64,000 nt of DNA from Sphingomonadaceae bacterium (GCA_947477745.1 CANJUF010000001.1:1-64000), one strand, 5' to 3'. Counted from the stretch's first letter, positions 1 through 9,008 are shown. Notes: generated by a model from the sequence alone, not told the origin. A program made the numbers and translations.

Positions 1-79
1 TCCTGGCCACATGGCCAGTCTTCTCAGCATGGCGCAGCACTTAGAGCTTGCGCTGAATATCGCGGTCTTCCTTGGTCAT
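1..79 (-). pseudogene. IS481-like transposase, N-terminal remnant with in-frame stop
   Basis: Read leftward from an ATG at 79-77, preceded by an AGGAGG ribosome site at 89-94, the frame gives MTKEDRDIQRKL, then a TAA at 43-41, then VLRHAEKTGHVAR up to the window edge. The joined peptide resembles the start of IS481-family transposases, in which a basic helix precedes the helix-turn-helix. The stop interrupts the first helix, so the copy is probably dead unless a later start is used. The rest lies outside the window. The roughly 230 bases between it and the next gene stop hold no gene I can support. Family assignment rests on memory of the N-terminal pattern only. Confidence 0.5.
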
Positions 80-324
80 TGGATCCATCCTCCTGGCTGC
101 CAGTCAGCAGCATGAAAGATGTCCCGCAAGTCCGTACAGTCCTACAGGCGGACAACTTCCTGATTCCCGCCACGACTTCGTGATGGAAGGCGATGCGCTT
201 GACCTGCTGTTCGCGCAGCTTCGCACGATCGCCAATGGGCCTGGTGAGGACAAATCCTTATCGGCTGCGGCCTGACCGCTTCCTTCGCTTTGAGGTTTGG
301 AGTGCTGGCGCTCTTGGTAAAGAT

Positions 325-2031
325 TCACGTTCCTGCGCCAGCGACCTCCACGCCCGCGCTTAGGCTGCTACCATCGAGCACGAAGCCGGGGTATCCTTGC
401 GCCGTAATGGCCTCGCAGCGCTCGACGTAGTCTCCGAAACCGATGTAGCACAAGAATGTCGGCGACTTGCCCTCGACATTCGCGCCCCAATACCAGTTCG
501 CGCCCTTGGTATAGATGCTCGCCTCGCCGAGCTGGTTGACGCGCTGCACCCAGCTTTCCTGGGCTTCGCTGTCGACGTCGATTGTGCGCACGGCTTTGCT
601 GCATAGGTAATCGATCAGATCTGCGATCCAGCCAACCTGATATTCGTTGGCAACCAGCACATTGGCGAGCGCGGACGGACTTTGCGGGCCGGACACGATG
701 AACAGGTTGGGAAATCCCCGGACCATCACGCCAAGATAGGAACGCGGTCCGCCTGACCATGCCTCCTTCAGGCTCGCGCCGCCTCGCCCCCGAATGTCGA
801 TCCGGTCCAATGAACCGGTGAGCGCATCGTAGCCGGTCGCGCAGACGATCACGTCCACTTCGTATTCCCCCTTGGCAGTACGCACGCCTCTGGAGGTGAA
901 CGCCTCGATCGGATCGGCCTTGACGTCGATTAGTTCCACCTCGGGCCGGTTGAACATCGCGTAGTAGCCCGAATCGAGGATCAGCCGCTTGCTGCCGTAA
1001 TACTGGCGAGGGGTGAGCAGGCGCGCAGTCTCGGGATCATCGACGATCGAGGCGATCTTGCGTTCGAGGAAATCGTTGGCGAGCGCGCTGGCGCGTTCGT
1101 CGGTCAGCAGGTCGTTGAAGGCGCGGTGGAAGGCGGTGCCGCCGTAGTTCCACGCACGCTCGAAAGCGGCGTCGCGCTCTTCCGCGCTGACATCCAGCGC
1201 CGATTCCTCGCCGGTGACAATCACTTCGTCCGATGGCAGGGTACGCCAGCTCATTCCGGCAGGAGTCATCAGCCAGGAGAGCCGCAAATGCGCGTACTGC
1301 GCCTTGACCGCTTCCTGCTCGCCCTCGTGCATCGGACGGTTGGCGGCGGGCACGATATGGTGCGCGGTGCGCTGCATCACGTAAAGATTCGCAGCGGTCT
1401 TGCCGATCTCGGTCGCGGCCTGGACCCCCGACGAGCCGGTGCCGATCACCGCCACCCGCTTTCCGGTGAAATCGACCGGGCGGTGCGGCCAGCGTCCGGT
1501 GTGATAGATCTCACCCCCGAAGCGGTCCTGCCCGGGCCATGACGGAATATAGGGAGTGGAAAGCGGCCCGGTCGCCATGATCAGGTAACGCACTTCATAA
1601 CGGTCGCCCCGGTCGGTTTCGACCCTCCAGCGCGCGCTCCCCTCATCCCAGTGCGCCTTGATCACCCGCGTGCCGAAGCGCATGTCCTTCGCAATGTCGA
1701 AACGCTCGACCACGTGGTCGATGTAGGCGCGGATCTCGCCTTGGAGCGCAAACCGCTCGGTCCAGTTCCATTCCTGCGAAAGCTCGTCCGAAAAGGACAG
1801 CGCATATTGCAGGCTTTCGACGTCGCAGCGCGCGCCGGGATAGGCGTTCCAGTACCACACGCCGCCGGGGCCATCGGCGGCTTCGATCAGCCGGACCGAA
1901 TGGCCGCGTTCGTCGCGCAGCCGGTAAAGCGCAGCGAGCCCGGCAAAACCTGCGCCGACGATGAGCGCATCCAGCGTCGCGGATTCCGGTGCGCGGCCGC
2001 CGCTGACGGAGCCCTCGTCCTGCCTGTCCAT
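325..2031 (-). CDS. Flavin-containing (Baeyer-Villiger type) monooxygenase
   Basis: 568 residues, the usual size of cyclohexanone monooxygenase-like enzymes, which use FAD and NADPH to insert oxygen next to a ketone or to hydroxylate. The FAD Rossmann motif GAGFAG is at about 26-31. The Baeyer-Villiger fingerprint FxGxxxHxxxWP is intact (FGGEIYHTGRWP), and a second dinucleotide motif GTGSSG follows it. It starts 63 bases after acr3 on the same strand, so it may be read with the arsenic genes. A flavin monooxygenase called ArsO is known from some ars clusters, but it is shorter. Equally, it may belong to the catabolic region nearby. Family is sure; substrate is unknown. Confidence 0.88.
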   Translation of the reverse strand: MDRQDEGSVSGGRAPESATLDALIVGAGFAGLAALYRLRDERGHSVRLIEAADGPGGVWYWNAYPGARCDVESLQYALSFSDELSQEWNWTERFALQGEIRAYIDHVVERFDIAKDMRFGTRVIKAHWDEGSARWRVETDRGDRYEVRYLIMATGPLSTPYIPSWPGQDRFGGEIYHTGRWPHRPVDFTGKRVAVIGTGSSGVQAATEIGKTAANLYVMQRTAHHIVPAANRPMHEGEQEAVKAQYAHLRLSWLMTPAGMSWRTLPSDEVIVTGEESALDVSAEERDAAFERAWNYGGTAFHRAFNDLLTDERASALANDFLERKIASIVDDPETARLLTPRQYYGSKRLILDSGYYAMFNRPEVELIDVKADPIEAFTSRGVRTAKGEYEVDVIVCATGYDALTGSLDRIDIRGRGGASLKEAWSGGPRSYLGVMVRGFPNLFIVSGPQSPSALANVLVANEYQVGWIADLIDYLCSKAVRTIDVDSEAQESWVQRVNQLGEASIYTKGANWYWGANVEGKSPTFLCYIGFGDYVERCEAITAQGYPGFVLDGSSLSAGVEVAGAGT

Positions 2032-2094
2032 GCCATCCTCTCCCGCCGATTCGCTTCGACCCGTCGGTTCGCGGGCGCAAGCACTGGTAGCCTC

Positions 2095-3159
2095 TCAGCC
2101 CGCCTCCGCAAACCAATGGCGTTTGAACCACAAGGCAAGATTGACCAGCAGGATCAGCACCGGAACCTCGACCAGCGGGCCGATCACCGCCGCAAAGGCA
2201 ACTGGCGATGCGAGGCCAAAGGCGGCGATGGCAACCGCGATGGCAAGTTCGAAATTGTTCGATGCGGCAGTGAACGAAAGCGAAGTCGTGCGCGCATAGT
2301 TCACGCCCAAGGCCCGCCCGGCCGCGAAGGCGAGCACGAACATCGCCGCGAAGAATATCACCAGCGGCAAGGCAATGCGCAGCGCGTCGAATGGCAGGGC
2401 AAGGATCTCCCCGCCCTTCAGGCTGAACATGGCAACGATCGTGAACAGCAGAGCGGCCAAGGTGATCGGGCAGATCGCGGGCAGGAACCGGCTCTCGTAC
2501 CATTCGGCCCCGCGCGCGCGGACCAGAGTGCGGCGAACGAGGAACCCGGCAAGGAACGGCACGCCCAGGTAGGTCAGTACCGCCCTGGCCACCGTGCCGA
2601 AATCGATGTCCACGACCTGCGTGCCAAGCCCGAACATCGGCGGCAGCACGGTGAGGTAGAACCAGGCGTAAGGCACGTAAAAGACGATCTGGAACAGCGA
2701 ATTGAAGGCAACCAGCCCGGTCACGTACTCGGGGCTGCCCTTCGCCAACTGGTTCCAAACCAGCACCATGGCGATGCAAGGCGCGATGCCGATCAGGATC
2801 AGTCCGGTGAAATAGTCCGGCTTGTCGGGCAGCAGCAGCGCGGCCAGCGCGAACATGAACAGCGGGGCGACGATCCAGCACAGCACGAAGGAAAGCGCCA
2901 GCACCTTGCCGTCGCGGAACACCTCGCCCAGTTCCTCGTAGCGAACCTTGGCGAGCGGCGGGAACATCATCAGGATCAGGCCCACCGCGATGGGCACGCT
3001 GGTCGAGCCCACCGACATCGCATCGAGCGCCCTAGGCACGGCCGGCGCGAGCGAGCCCAGCGCGATGCCCAGCGCCATCGCCGCGAAAATCCACAGCGTC
3101 AGATACCGGTCGAGGAACGAAAGCCGCGCGCGCGGCTCTTCAAGCGCAAGTGTAGCCAT
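2095..3159 (-). CDS. acr3: Acr3-type arsenite efflux permease
   Basis: 354 residues from the ATG at 3159; an upstream in-frame ATG at 3249 would run through the preceding gene and is rejected. The protein is almost wholly hydrophobic with about ten membrane segments, as in the Acr3 (BART superfamily) carriers that expel arsenite from the cytoplasm. The conserved thiolate cysteine lies in [12 protein letters not shown] (Cys128) and the conserved acidic residue of the last helices in GPLVEVP (about Glu331). The start codon follows the arsI stop by two bases, so the two are translationally linked. No arsA or arsC is seen beside it. Confidence 0.92.
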   Translation of the reverse strand: MATLALEEPRARLSFLDRYLTLWIFAAMALGIALGSLAPAVPRALDAMSVGSTSVPIAVGLILMMFPPLAKVRYEELGEVFRDGKVLALSFVLCWIVAPLFMFALAALLLPDKPDYFTGLILIGIAPCIAMVLVWNQLAKGSPEYVTGLVAFNSLFQIVFYVPYAWFYLTVLPPMFGLGTQVVDIDFGTVARAVLTYLGVPFLAGFLVRRTLVRARGAEWYESRFLPAICPITLAALLFTIVAMFSLKGGEILALPFDALRIALPLVIFFAAMFVLAFAAGRALGVNYARTTSLSFTAASNNFELAIAVAIAAFGLASPVAFAAVIGPLVEVPVLILLVNLALWFKRHWFAEAG

Positions 3160-3161
3160 CG

Positions 3162-3581
3162 TCAGGCGCCCTGCTCTTGTTGCAGGTCCGCAAAGTCCGG
3201 GCTCTCGCCGTAGACCGTGCTGTCGCCGTGCGTGAGGAATGCCTCCCACACGACCCCGTCGGGATCGGCGATCCAGCTCTTTTCCGACTTGGCGTAGCAG
3301 CAGGTGGTCTCGCCTTCTTCAAGCACGGGAGCGCCCGCCGCCTTGAGGCGGCCGTAAACCTCGGCAAGTTCGCTGCCGTCATCGACCTGCAGGCCAAGGT
3401 GCTCCACGCCCTTTTCGGCCCCGCACTTTTGCGAGACCGCAAAGTTGACACGCGGATCGTCGAGCATCCATTTGGCGTAGTCGGGCTTGGTCACGCTCGG
3501 CGCGGTGCCGAACAGGCCTGAATAGAAAGCGATCGAGGCATCGAGGTCGGCGACCCCGACATGAACGTGAAAGCGTTTCAT
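3162..3581 (-). CDS. arsI: ArsI/CadI-family VOC protein, probable C-As lyase
   Basis: 139 residues starting at the ATG at 3581, which overlaps the arsR stop by four bases (ATGA). The single glyoxalase-fold domain carries His5, His61 and Glu113 as likely Fe(II) ligands and a vicinal cysteine pair, Cys94-Cys95, in [11 protein letters not shown]. That pair binds trivalent organoarsenicals in characterised ArsI enzymes, which split methylarsenite or degraded roxarsone into arsenite. Coupling to an arsenite exporter fits this role: the product would be pumped out. CadI, a cadmium-induced relative, shares the fold and cysteines, so the exact substrate needs a test. Confidence 0.85.
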   Translation of the reverse strand: MKRFHVHVGVADLDASIAFYSGLFGTAPSVTKPDYAKWMLDDPRVNFAVSQKCGAEKGVEHLGLQVDDGSELAEVYGRLKAAGAPVLEEGETTCCYAKSEKSWIADPDGVVWEAFLTHGDSTVYGESPDFADLQQEQGA

Positions 3582-3922
3582 GCGACATCCTTTGCTTCGG
3601 AAATTTGAGGGGTGCAGGACGGCGCAGGCACACATGCCTCGCCGCCGCAGCAGTTTTCCATGAGATAGGCCATCAACCCGCCCATCGCGGCGTAATCGGC
3701 CGAATAGACGATCGAGCGGCTATGGCGCCGCTGCGTCACCAGTCCGGCATTGGCGAGCTGCGCGAGATGAAAGCTCATCGAGGAGGCGGGGACCGCCAAG
3801 GCCTGCGCCAAAGCGCCCGCCGGCATTCCTTCCGGCCCGGCCTGCACCAGCAGCCTGAAGGCCGCGAGACGATGTACCTGCGCCAGCGCCGCCAGGGCGC
3901 GGATGACCAAATCAGATTGCAT
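3578..3922 (-). CDS. arsR: ArsR-family metalloregulatory repressor
   Basis: 114 residues with a winged helix-turn-helix (about 15-75; recognition region PASSMSFHLAQLANAGLV) and a cysteine-rich tail: Cys91-Cys92, Cys97 and Cys103 in MENCCGGEAC. Three close C-terminal cysteines are the As(III) site of the Acidithiobacillus-type ArsR proteins, different from the E. coli alpha-3 helix site. It heads the leftward unit arsR-arsI-acr3, and its stop overlaps the arsI start. The near-perfect palindrome just upstream is very probably its own operator, giving derepression by arsenite. Confidence in family is high; in metal, good from context. Confidence 0.92.
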   Translation of the reverse strand: MQSDLVIRALAALAQVHRLAAFRLLVQAGPEGMPAGALAQALAVPASSMSFHLAQLANAGLVTQRRHSRSIVYSADYAAMGGLMAYLMENCCGGEACVPAPSCTPQISEAKDVA

Positions 3923-3930
3923 CGCTAGTA

Positions 3931-3962
3931 TTCCACATTTCTATATTTATAGAAATATGGAA
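3931..3962. promoter_or_regulatory. ArsR operator palindrome
   Basis: Two 15-base arms, TTCCACATTTCTATA (3931-3945) and TATAGAAATATGGAA (3948-3962), pair at 14 of 15 positions around a 2-base centre. The palindrome lies 9 to 40 bases upstream of the arsR start. It is much more AT-rich than its surroundings. Position and symmetry fit a dimeric ArsR repressor site. Confidence 0.75.
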
Positions 3963-3974
3963 CGTGATTTCGAT

Positions 3975-3980
3975 TGTCAA
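3975..3980 (-). promoter_or_regulatory. Candidate -35 box of the ars promoter
   Basis: Leftward TTGACA at 3980-3975, a perfect sigma-70 -35 hexamer. A weak -10 (TATTTC, 3957-3952) lies 17 bases on, inside the operator, so bound repressor would block polymerase. The -35 overlaps the stop codon of the preceding gene (3977-3979). The -10 match is poor. Confidence 0.4.
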
Positions 3981-5065
3981 GCGTGAAGCGCGCCTCCGGG
4001 AATCTCGGACGAAGGCCAGCGGTATGCGCCGAATATTCGGGGCACGACGACGCCGGGATTTGCCGCCAGCACATAAGGGATCGCCCGCACCGCCGTCATG
4101 GCGACGGCTATGTGCCCGCCCGCGCTGCCTTCGTAGTCCTCGGGCGAGCCGTTCTCGATCACAAGGTCGAGCTTCATACTGGGCACGCCCTCGATTATCA
4201 CGCGCACCAGGAAATGGCCGTCGAGCGTGAAGCCCCAGTCGGGAATGTCGTTCGCCGCCGTCCAGTATTCCTCGCAGACGAGGCGCGGCTGGCCCTCCAC
4301 GAATGCCGTCCAGCGCATGATCTGACCGACCACGCTGCCCGCCGGCAGCACGCCGCAGGCAACCAGCGTATCGTGGTCGACCGCCGCGACCCGCACGTCG
4401 GATTCGATCCGGTCGACCGTCACGCCGAGCTGGTCCGCCGCGGCGGCCAGCGCCTGCTCGTATTGCACCGACACCGCCCGGAACATCGGCGATTGCGCCG
4501 AGATTTCCTCGGGCTGCTTGCCCATGCCCATCAGCGAGACGAGCATGGCCTCTTCCCTGATGCGCGAGCAATCGACCAGTTCCTGCACGGTAATCTTGTC
4601 GACCCGCTGCGACAGCGCGGTGAGGCTCACCGCCAGCCGCTCCAGCATGAAGCCGGGATGCTCTCCCGCCGCATGAAAGCGCGCGCCGGACTTGGCGCAG
4701 GCCGCCTCGATCCGGGCCTTCACCGCTGGATCGTAGGTAGCGAGGTGATTGTAAGTCGTGGTGGTGATCACGCTCTTGCCCGTTTCGAGCAGCGCGACAA
4801 TGTCATCGGTGTTGGAGTTCTCGGCAAAGCCCTTGCTCGCGGCGTGGAGCACAATGTCCGCTTCAAGGCCGAGGATCGCGGCCTTGTCAGTGGTGGCGAG
4901 CACGCCGACCGGCTCGCGCCCGGCAAGCATGCCCGCGTCCTGTCCCGCCTTGTCCGCGCTGTAAACGAACAGGCCGGCCAGCTCGTAACCGGGGGTATCG
5001 AGCACGGCGCGAAGCTGCGGCAGCCCGACAGCGCCGGTCGCCCACTGGATGATCCTGATCGTCAT
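3977..5065 (-). CDS. DapB-like NAD(P)-dependent amine dehydrogenase family protein
   Basis: 362 residues. The N-terminal Rossmann start IIQWATGAVGLPQLRAV and the dihydrodipicolinate reductase-like layout match the family that includes 2,4-diaminopentanoate dehydrogenase and many uncharacterised oxidoreductases. The middle (VITTTTYNHL, then FHAAGEHPGFMLERL) is typical of that family. It lies upstream of arsR on the same strand, but arsR has its own promoter-like region, so co-transcription is uncertain. It may act on a CoA-pathway or amine intermediate of the nearby catabolic genes. The substrate cannot be read from the sequence. Confidence 0.75.
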   Translation of the reverse strand: MTIRIIQWATGAVGLPQLRAVLDTPGYELAGLFVYSADKAGQDAGMLAGREPVGVLATTDKAAILGLEADIVLHAASKGFAENSNTDDIVALLETGKSVITTTTYNHLATYDPAVKARIEAACAKSGARFHAAGEHPGFMLERLAVSLTALSQRVDKITVQELVDCSRIREEAMLVSLMGMGKQPEEISAQSPMFRAVSVQYEQALAAAADQLGVTVDRIESDVRVAAVDHDTLVACGVLPAGSVVGQIMRWTAFVEGQPRLVCEEYWTAANDIPDWGFTLDGHFLVRVIIEGVPSMKLDLVIENGSPEDYEGSAGGHIAVAMTAVRAIPYVLAANPGVVVPRIFGAYRWPSSEIPGGALHA

Positions 5066-5143
5066 TGTCCGGCCTGATAGCGCAGGCAGAGGCCAAGGCC
5101 CATCCCCGGTGCAAGCCAGGATCGGCCGCCGGTTATAAGTTCG

Positions 5144-5500
5144 TCAGCTCATCACTTCGTAGAATTGCGCGCGGATGCCCTTCACCGCCCTGACGCGGAA
5201 ATCCACATGCTGCGAAGCCAGATCGGCGTTGAGCACATCGACCGGCGCCAGCTCGCGGCCCTCGCGCATGGCAGCGGGCGCATCGGGGTGTGCTCCGACA
5301 TAGCGCCGTGTTGCCGCGATCACGGCAGCCTCTCGCTTCTGCCCGAGCGATCCCTGTCCGAGTGTAGCGAATTGCGCATGCGCCGCCGTCGGACGGATCT
5401 GGTGAGCAACCGGGCTCTGGCTGAACATCACATGCGCACCAAGCGCTGGTAAGGCCAGCCAGGCAAGAGCGGCAGGAACAAGGAGAAGCTTCTTGGACAT
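5144..5500 (-). CDS. Small secreted protein of unknown function
   Basis: 118 residues from the ATG at 5500. MSKKLLLVPAALAWLALPALGAH is a clear signal peptide (basic start, leucine/alanine core), so the mature protein of about 95 residues should be periplasmic or secreted. The rest is rich in Ala, Arg and His, with no cysteine and no motif I recognise. An upstream in-frame ATG at 5524 would put six residues before the signal and is less likely. It stands alone between two unrelated genes. Confidence 0.6.
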   Translation of the reverse strand: MSKKLLLVPAALAWLALPALGAHVMFSQSPVAHQIRPTAAHAQFATLGQGSLGQKREAAVIAATRRYVGAHPDAPAAMREGRELAPVDVLNADLASQHVDFRVRAVKGIRAQFYEVMS

Positions 5501-5535
5501 GGAGAGCGCCCTTAACGACAACATTTCAATCAGGG

Positions 5536-5565
5536 AAGATTAAATATGCAATATTAGCATGTAAA
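5536..5565 (-). promoter_or_regulatory. Possible promoter of the small secreted protein
   Basis: An AT-rich island in otherwise GC-rich DNA. Leftward, TTTACA (5565-5560) could be a -35 and TTTAAT (5544-5539, 15-base spacer) or TAATCT (5542-5537, 17-base spacer) a -10. A short inverted repeat ATGC/GCAT (5546-5549 and 5557-5560) lies between. Neither combination is a strong match. Confidence 0.3.
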
Positions 5566-5671
5566 GTCCGAAGTGTGATTGCGCATCGGGCGCTGCCCGG
5601 CACGTTTACGCATTGTTGACAAGCCCTGCGTATCGTCCCTGATCTGGGAATTGACTTGGCTGGGGTGCTCG

Positions 5672-6136
5672 ATGGACGACGATCGCTACCGAAGGCGCTC
5701 GGAAATCAGGCTGCGGTGTCCGTGCCGGACGCTCGACGGCATTCCGATCGAGATCGAACTGCTCGACTTGTCCGAGCGCGCCTGCCTTGCGCGCAGCGTC
5801 GGCTTTCCGCTTCATTTCGGGCAGGCACTGCGACTGTTCCCCGAGGGTTGCGACGAATTCACCGCCACCGTCCGGCGCAGCAAGGATGAGATTTGCGGGA
5901 TCGAGTTCGACAAGGAACTGCCGCTTCCGGTGTTCGAACGGATGCGCTGCTATGTTCCGCCACCGGAGGAAAGCGCCGATGCGGCCTCACGCGCTCAGGA
6001 GACCGCGATAGCCGCCAAGGAAGCCGCGCTGAAGATGCTCGACCCGGAGCCTGTGAAGGTGGTTGAATCCCAGCCCTACGGCTCGCTGCTCAGCACTGGC
6101 CGAAAGCCAAGCGCCAAGAAAATGGCGATTTCCTGA
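5672..6136 (+). CDS. PilZ-domain protein (degenerate c-di-GMP motif)
   Basis: 154 residues from the ATG at 5672 (MDDDRYRRRSEIRL). The RxxxR half of the PilZ c-di-GMP site is present (RSEIR). The second half, normally (D/N)xSxxG, reads DLSERAC and lacks the glycine. The domain covers about residues 5-95; the tail is Ala/Glu/Lys rich and probably disordered. A longer in-frame start at 5579 exists, but the extra residues do not look like PilZ. It stands alone, convergent with the next gene at a 3-base gap. Whether it still binds c-di-GMP is open. Confidence 0.75.
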   Translation: MDDDRYRRRSEIRLRCPCRTLDGIPIEIELLDLSERACLARSVGFPLHFGQALRLFPEGCDEFTATVRRSKDEICGIEFDKELPLPVFERMRCYVPPPEESADAASRAQETAIAAKEAALKMLDPEPVKVVESQPYGSLLSTGRKPSAKKMAIS

Positions 6137-6139
6137 ACT

Positions 6140-8230
6140 TCAGCCACCACTCCAGATCGCCAGCGCGTCGAGCGCTTCGATCTCCGTGCCTGCGACCCTG
6201 AGCGGATTGACCTCGAGCGCGGCAAGGTCCGGCCCGAGCGCGGCGGCGGCATCGCCGATCGCGACGATCGCGCGGGCCAATGCGTCCATGTCGGCAGGCG
6301 GGCTTCCGCGAAATCCCTGAAGCAGCTTGGCGCTCTTCAGCGAGAGCACCATGTCGTGCGCCTCGGCCTCGTCGATCGGCAGGAGCCGGGTCTGGCTGTC
6401 TCCCAGCACTTCGGTAAGCACGCCGCCCGCGCCCACGGTAATCGCCAGCCCCCATTCGGGATCGTTCGACACACCGACGATCAGTTCGGTGCCGCCGCTT
6501 CGCATTGGCGCGATCAGCACACCCTCAATTCGAGCGGTGGCGTCATAAACGCGGGCCGAAGCAACGATGGCCTCAAAGGCGTCGGCGGCATCGGCAGGAT
6601 CGACTCCGAGCTTCACTCCGCCTGCCTCGGTCTTGTGGGCAATATCGGGCGAGGCGATCTTGCAGGCGACCGGCCCGCCCAGTGCTAACGCCGCTTCGCT
6701 GGCTTCCGAGGCGCTGGTGACCAGCCGCGCCGGGATCACCGGAACGCCATGCTTGTCTAGGAAGGCGAGCGTTTCGCGCTCTCCAACCGGGCGCTCGCCG
6801 GTTGGTTCGGGCAAGGCGCGCTGCACCATCGGCCGGGCAAGCGCTTTCGACCAGTTCTGCAGGTTGGCAAGCGCGCGCACCGTGATCAGCAAGCCCGGCA
6901 TCGGCAGCTCAACGCCGAACCGCCCCAACAGCTCAAGCTGCTCTGCCGAGCGCGTCTGCATGCAGAAATCGACGATGATCGCGGGATGGTTTGCCGCGTG
7001 AAAGCCTGCTGTGATCGCCTCGATCGTGCTGGTCAGCGTCGCCAGTTCGGTATCGACATTGGGCAGCGGCTGCGAAACGATGACCAGACCGGTGTTTGCA
7101 TCTCGCGCCAGGATCGGGATCACTTCCTGCCATAACTCGGGCTGCTGGACGAGCACCCCGGTCGTATCGAGCGGATTGAGCGTCGATGCGAACGAAGGCA
7201 ACACTTTCGCCAGCGCCTCCTGCGTCTCGGGCGCATAGGGAACCACGTCGAGGCCGTATTCGTGCGCCAGATCGGCAAGCAGCGCGCAGGCTCCGCCCGA
7301 AATCGAGCACAGCGCAATGCGCGGCGGATCGATCGGGCCGGTGGTGCCGAGCAAGTTGGCCGTGGCGATCACTTCCTCGAGCGAGGAACAGCGGATGACG
7401 CCGGTCTTGCGGCACATCGCATCGAACACGCCGTCATCGCCGATCAGCGAACCGGTATGCGCCTTGGCAATCGCGCCCGAAACTTCGGAGCGGCCCAGCT
7501 TGAGCAGCACAATCGGCTTCCGGAGGTCGCGCGCCCGCGACGCAGCTGCCATGAACCGGGCATGATCGCGGATGCCTTCGGAATATATGCAGATCGCGCC
7601 GACAGCCTCGTCCTCGACGAGATATTCGAGCAGATCGGTGATCGAAAGCCCTGCCTCGTTGCCGGTCGCACCCATGAAGGCGATGCCGATGCCGTTGATA
7701 TGGGCAACCTTGCCCATCTCGTTCACCAGCGCACCCGATTGCGAGACGATCGCGAGCCGCCCCTTGCGCACAGGCTTGCGCGACTTGATAGACGTCATCA
7801 CGCTGCCGTGGGCAAGATTGGCAAAACCCATCGAATTGGGCCCGAGAAAGCGGATGCCAAGTTCGCGCGCGGTGCGGGCGACCTCCTCCTGCATCGCCGC
7901 GCCTTCCTCTCCCGCCTCGGCGAAGCCCGAGCTGAGGATCACCGCATTGCGGATTCCCGCCTTGGCGCAGTCGTGCAGCGCTTCGACCACGGCGGCGGCC
8001 GGAACATAGACAAACGCCGCGTCGACCTTTTCGGGAATCTCGGTGCAGCTTGTGTAGCCGGGAAAGCCGTGCGCTTCCTTGCCGCCGCGATTGACCGCGT
8101 AAAGCTTGCCGGTGTGGCCGAACAGATCGAAGCAGGCGGCGACCATCTGGCTCCAGGCCGAACGATCCGATGCGCCGACCAGCGCGATGTTGCGCGGCGT
8201 AAAGAAGGCGGCAAGGTCGCTGCCGGCCAC
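6140..8230 (-). CDS. Acyl-CoA synthetase, NDP-forming (acetate-CoA ligase family)
   Basis: 696 residues. The start is taken as GTG at 8230, one base after the stop of the crotonase gene; the open frame continues further back only as its shadow. Domain order is CoA-binding Rossmann (TPRNIALVGASDRS, about 11-110), succinyl-CoA ligase-like domains with the phospho-histidine loop (KAHTGSLIGDDG), and a C-terminal ATP-grasp domain (about 470-690). Such enzymes make or break an acyl-CoA with ATP or ADP. Coupling to an enoyl-CoA hydratase points to activation of an organic acid, or recovery of ATP from a CoA product, in the catabolic pathway. Confidence 0.88.
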   Translation of the reverse strand: MAGSDLAAFFTPRNIALVGASDRSAWSQMVAACFDLFGHTGKLYAVNRGGKEAHGFPGYTSCTEIPEKVDAAFVYVPAAAVVEALHDCAKAGIRNAVILSSGFAEAGEEGAAMQEEVARTARELGIRFLGPNSMGFANLAHGSVMTSIKSRKPVRKGRLAIVSQSGALVNEMGKVAHINGIGIAFMGATGNEAGLSITDLLEYLVEDEAVGAICIYSEGIRDHARFMAAASRARDLRKPIVLLKLGRSEVSGAIAKAHTGSLIGDDGVFDAMCRKTGVIRCSSLEEVIATANLLGTTGPIDPPRIALCSISGGACALLADLAHEYGLDVVPYAPETQEALAKVLPSFASTLNPLDTTGVLVQQPELWQEVIPILARDANTGLVIVSQPLPNVDTELATLTSTIEAITAGFHAANHPAIIVDFCMQTRSAEQLELLGRFGVELPMPGLLITVRALANLQNWSKALARPMVQRALPEPTGERPVGERETLAFLDKHGVPVIPARLVTSASEASEAALALGGPVACKIASPDIAHKTEAGGVKLGVDPADAADAFEAIVASARVYDATARIEGVLIAPMRSGGTELIVGVSNDPEWGLAITVGAGGVLTEVLGDSQTRLLPIDEAEAHDMVLSLKSAKLLQGFRGSPPADMDALARAIVAIGDAAAALGPDLAALEVNPLRVAGTEIEALDALAIWSGG

Positions 8231-8231
8231 T

Positions 8232-9008
8232 TCAGCGGCCCTTCCAGACCGGCGCGCGCTTTTCGACAAAAGCCAGCGGACCCTCCTGCCAGTCTTCGGT
8301 GCCGCGCAAGCTGGCGATCGCCGCGTCGCCCGCGCGCATGCCGTCTTCGTCAGAAAGGTCGATAGCCTGCTTGGCGAGCGCCAGCCCGCCCTGCACCGCC
8401 AGCGGCGCATTGACCGCGATGGCGCGGGCAAGCGCCAGCGCGCCCTCGATATGCTGTCCGGTGGGCACGACGCGGTTGAGCAGGCCGATCTCATAAGCGC
8501 GCGCAGCCGTGATCGGATCGCCGGTGACGATGATCTCGGTGGCGACATTGCGCGGAATGACCTTGGCAAGCCGGCTGACCCCGCCGGCGCCCGCGAGCAG
8601 GCCGCGCTTCGACTCGGGCAGGCCGAACTTCGCTTCCTCGCCGGCCACGATCATGTCGCAGGCGAGCGCAATTTCCATGCCGCCCGCCAATGCCTGTCCG
8701 CCAATCGCCGCGATCCACGGCTTGCGCCGTTTGGCCTCTACAAATCCGCCGAAGCCGAAGCCATCGACGTACAGCTCCAGGCCGCGCCCTTCGGACACTG
8801 CCTTCAGGTCGGCCCCGGCGCAGAATACCTCTCCGCCCGACGAGCACAGCACGACAATCCGCACTGCGTCGTCGGCTTCGCTGCGACGAACCGCATCGGC
8901 CATGCCCTGCGCAACTTCGACATTGACGGCATTGCGCTTTTCCGGCCGGTCGATGGTGACCTTGGCGATCCAATCCTCGACGATTTCATACCGCACTGTT
9001 TCGGACAT
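8232..9008 (-). CDS. Enoyl-CoA hydratase/isomerase family protein
   Basis: 258 residues, standard for the crotonase family. The ATG at 9008 has a GAGGGAAG site; an ATG at 9026 is also in frame but less well placed. Oxyanion-hole stretches AGADLKA and GGQALAGGMEIALACDM are intact, and a catalytic glutamate follows in FGLPESKRGLL. It hydrates or isomerises an unsaturated acyl-CoA. It is first in a leftward two-gene unit with the NDP-forming acyl-CoA synthetase and divergent from the SDR at 9121, with 112 bases between them. The exact acyl group is unknown. Confidence 0.9.
   Translation of the reverse strand: MSETVRYEIVEDWIAKVTIDRPEKRNAVNVEVAQGMADAVRRSEADDAVRIVVLCSSGGEVFCAGADLKAVSEGRGLELYVDGFGFGGFVEAKRRKPWIAAIGGQALAGGMEIALACDMIVAGEEAKFGLPESKRGLLAGAGGVSRLAKVIPRNVATEIIVTGDPITAARAYEIGLLNRVVPTGQHIEGALALARAIAVNAPLAVQGGLALAKQAIDLSDEDGMRAGDAAIASLRGTEDWQEGPLAFVEKRAPVWKGR

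Noticed and set aside
1651-3213. Open frame of 520 codons antisense to the monooxygenase and acr3
   Set aside because: Strongly Arg/Gln/His-biased product with no domain; both sense genes are convincing.
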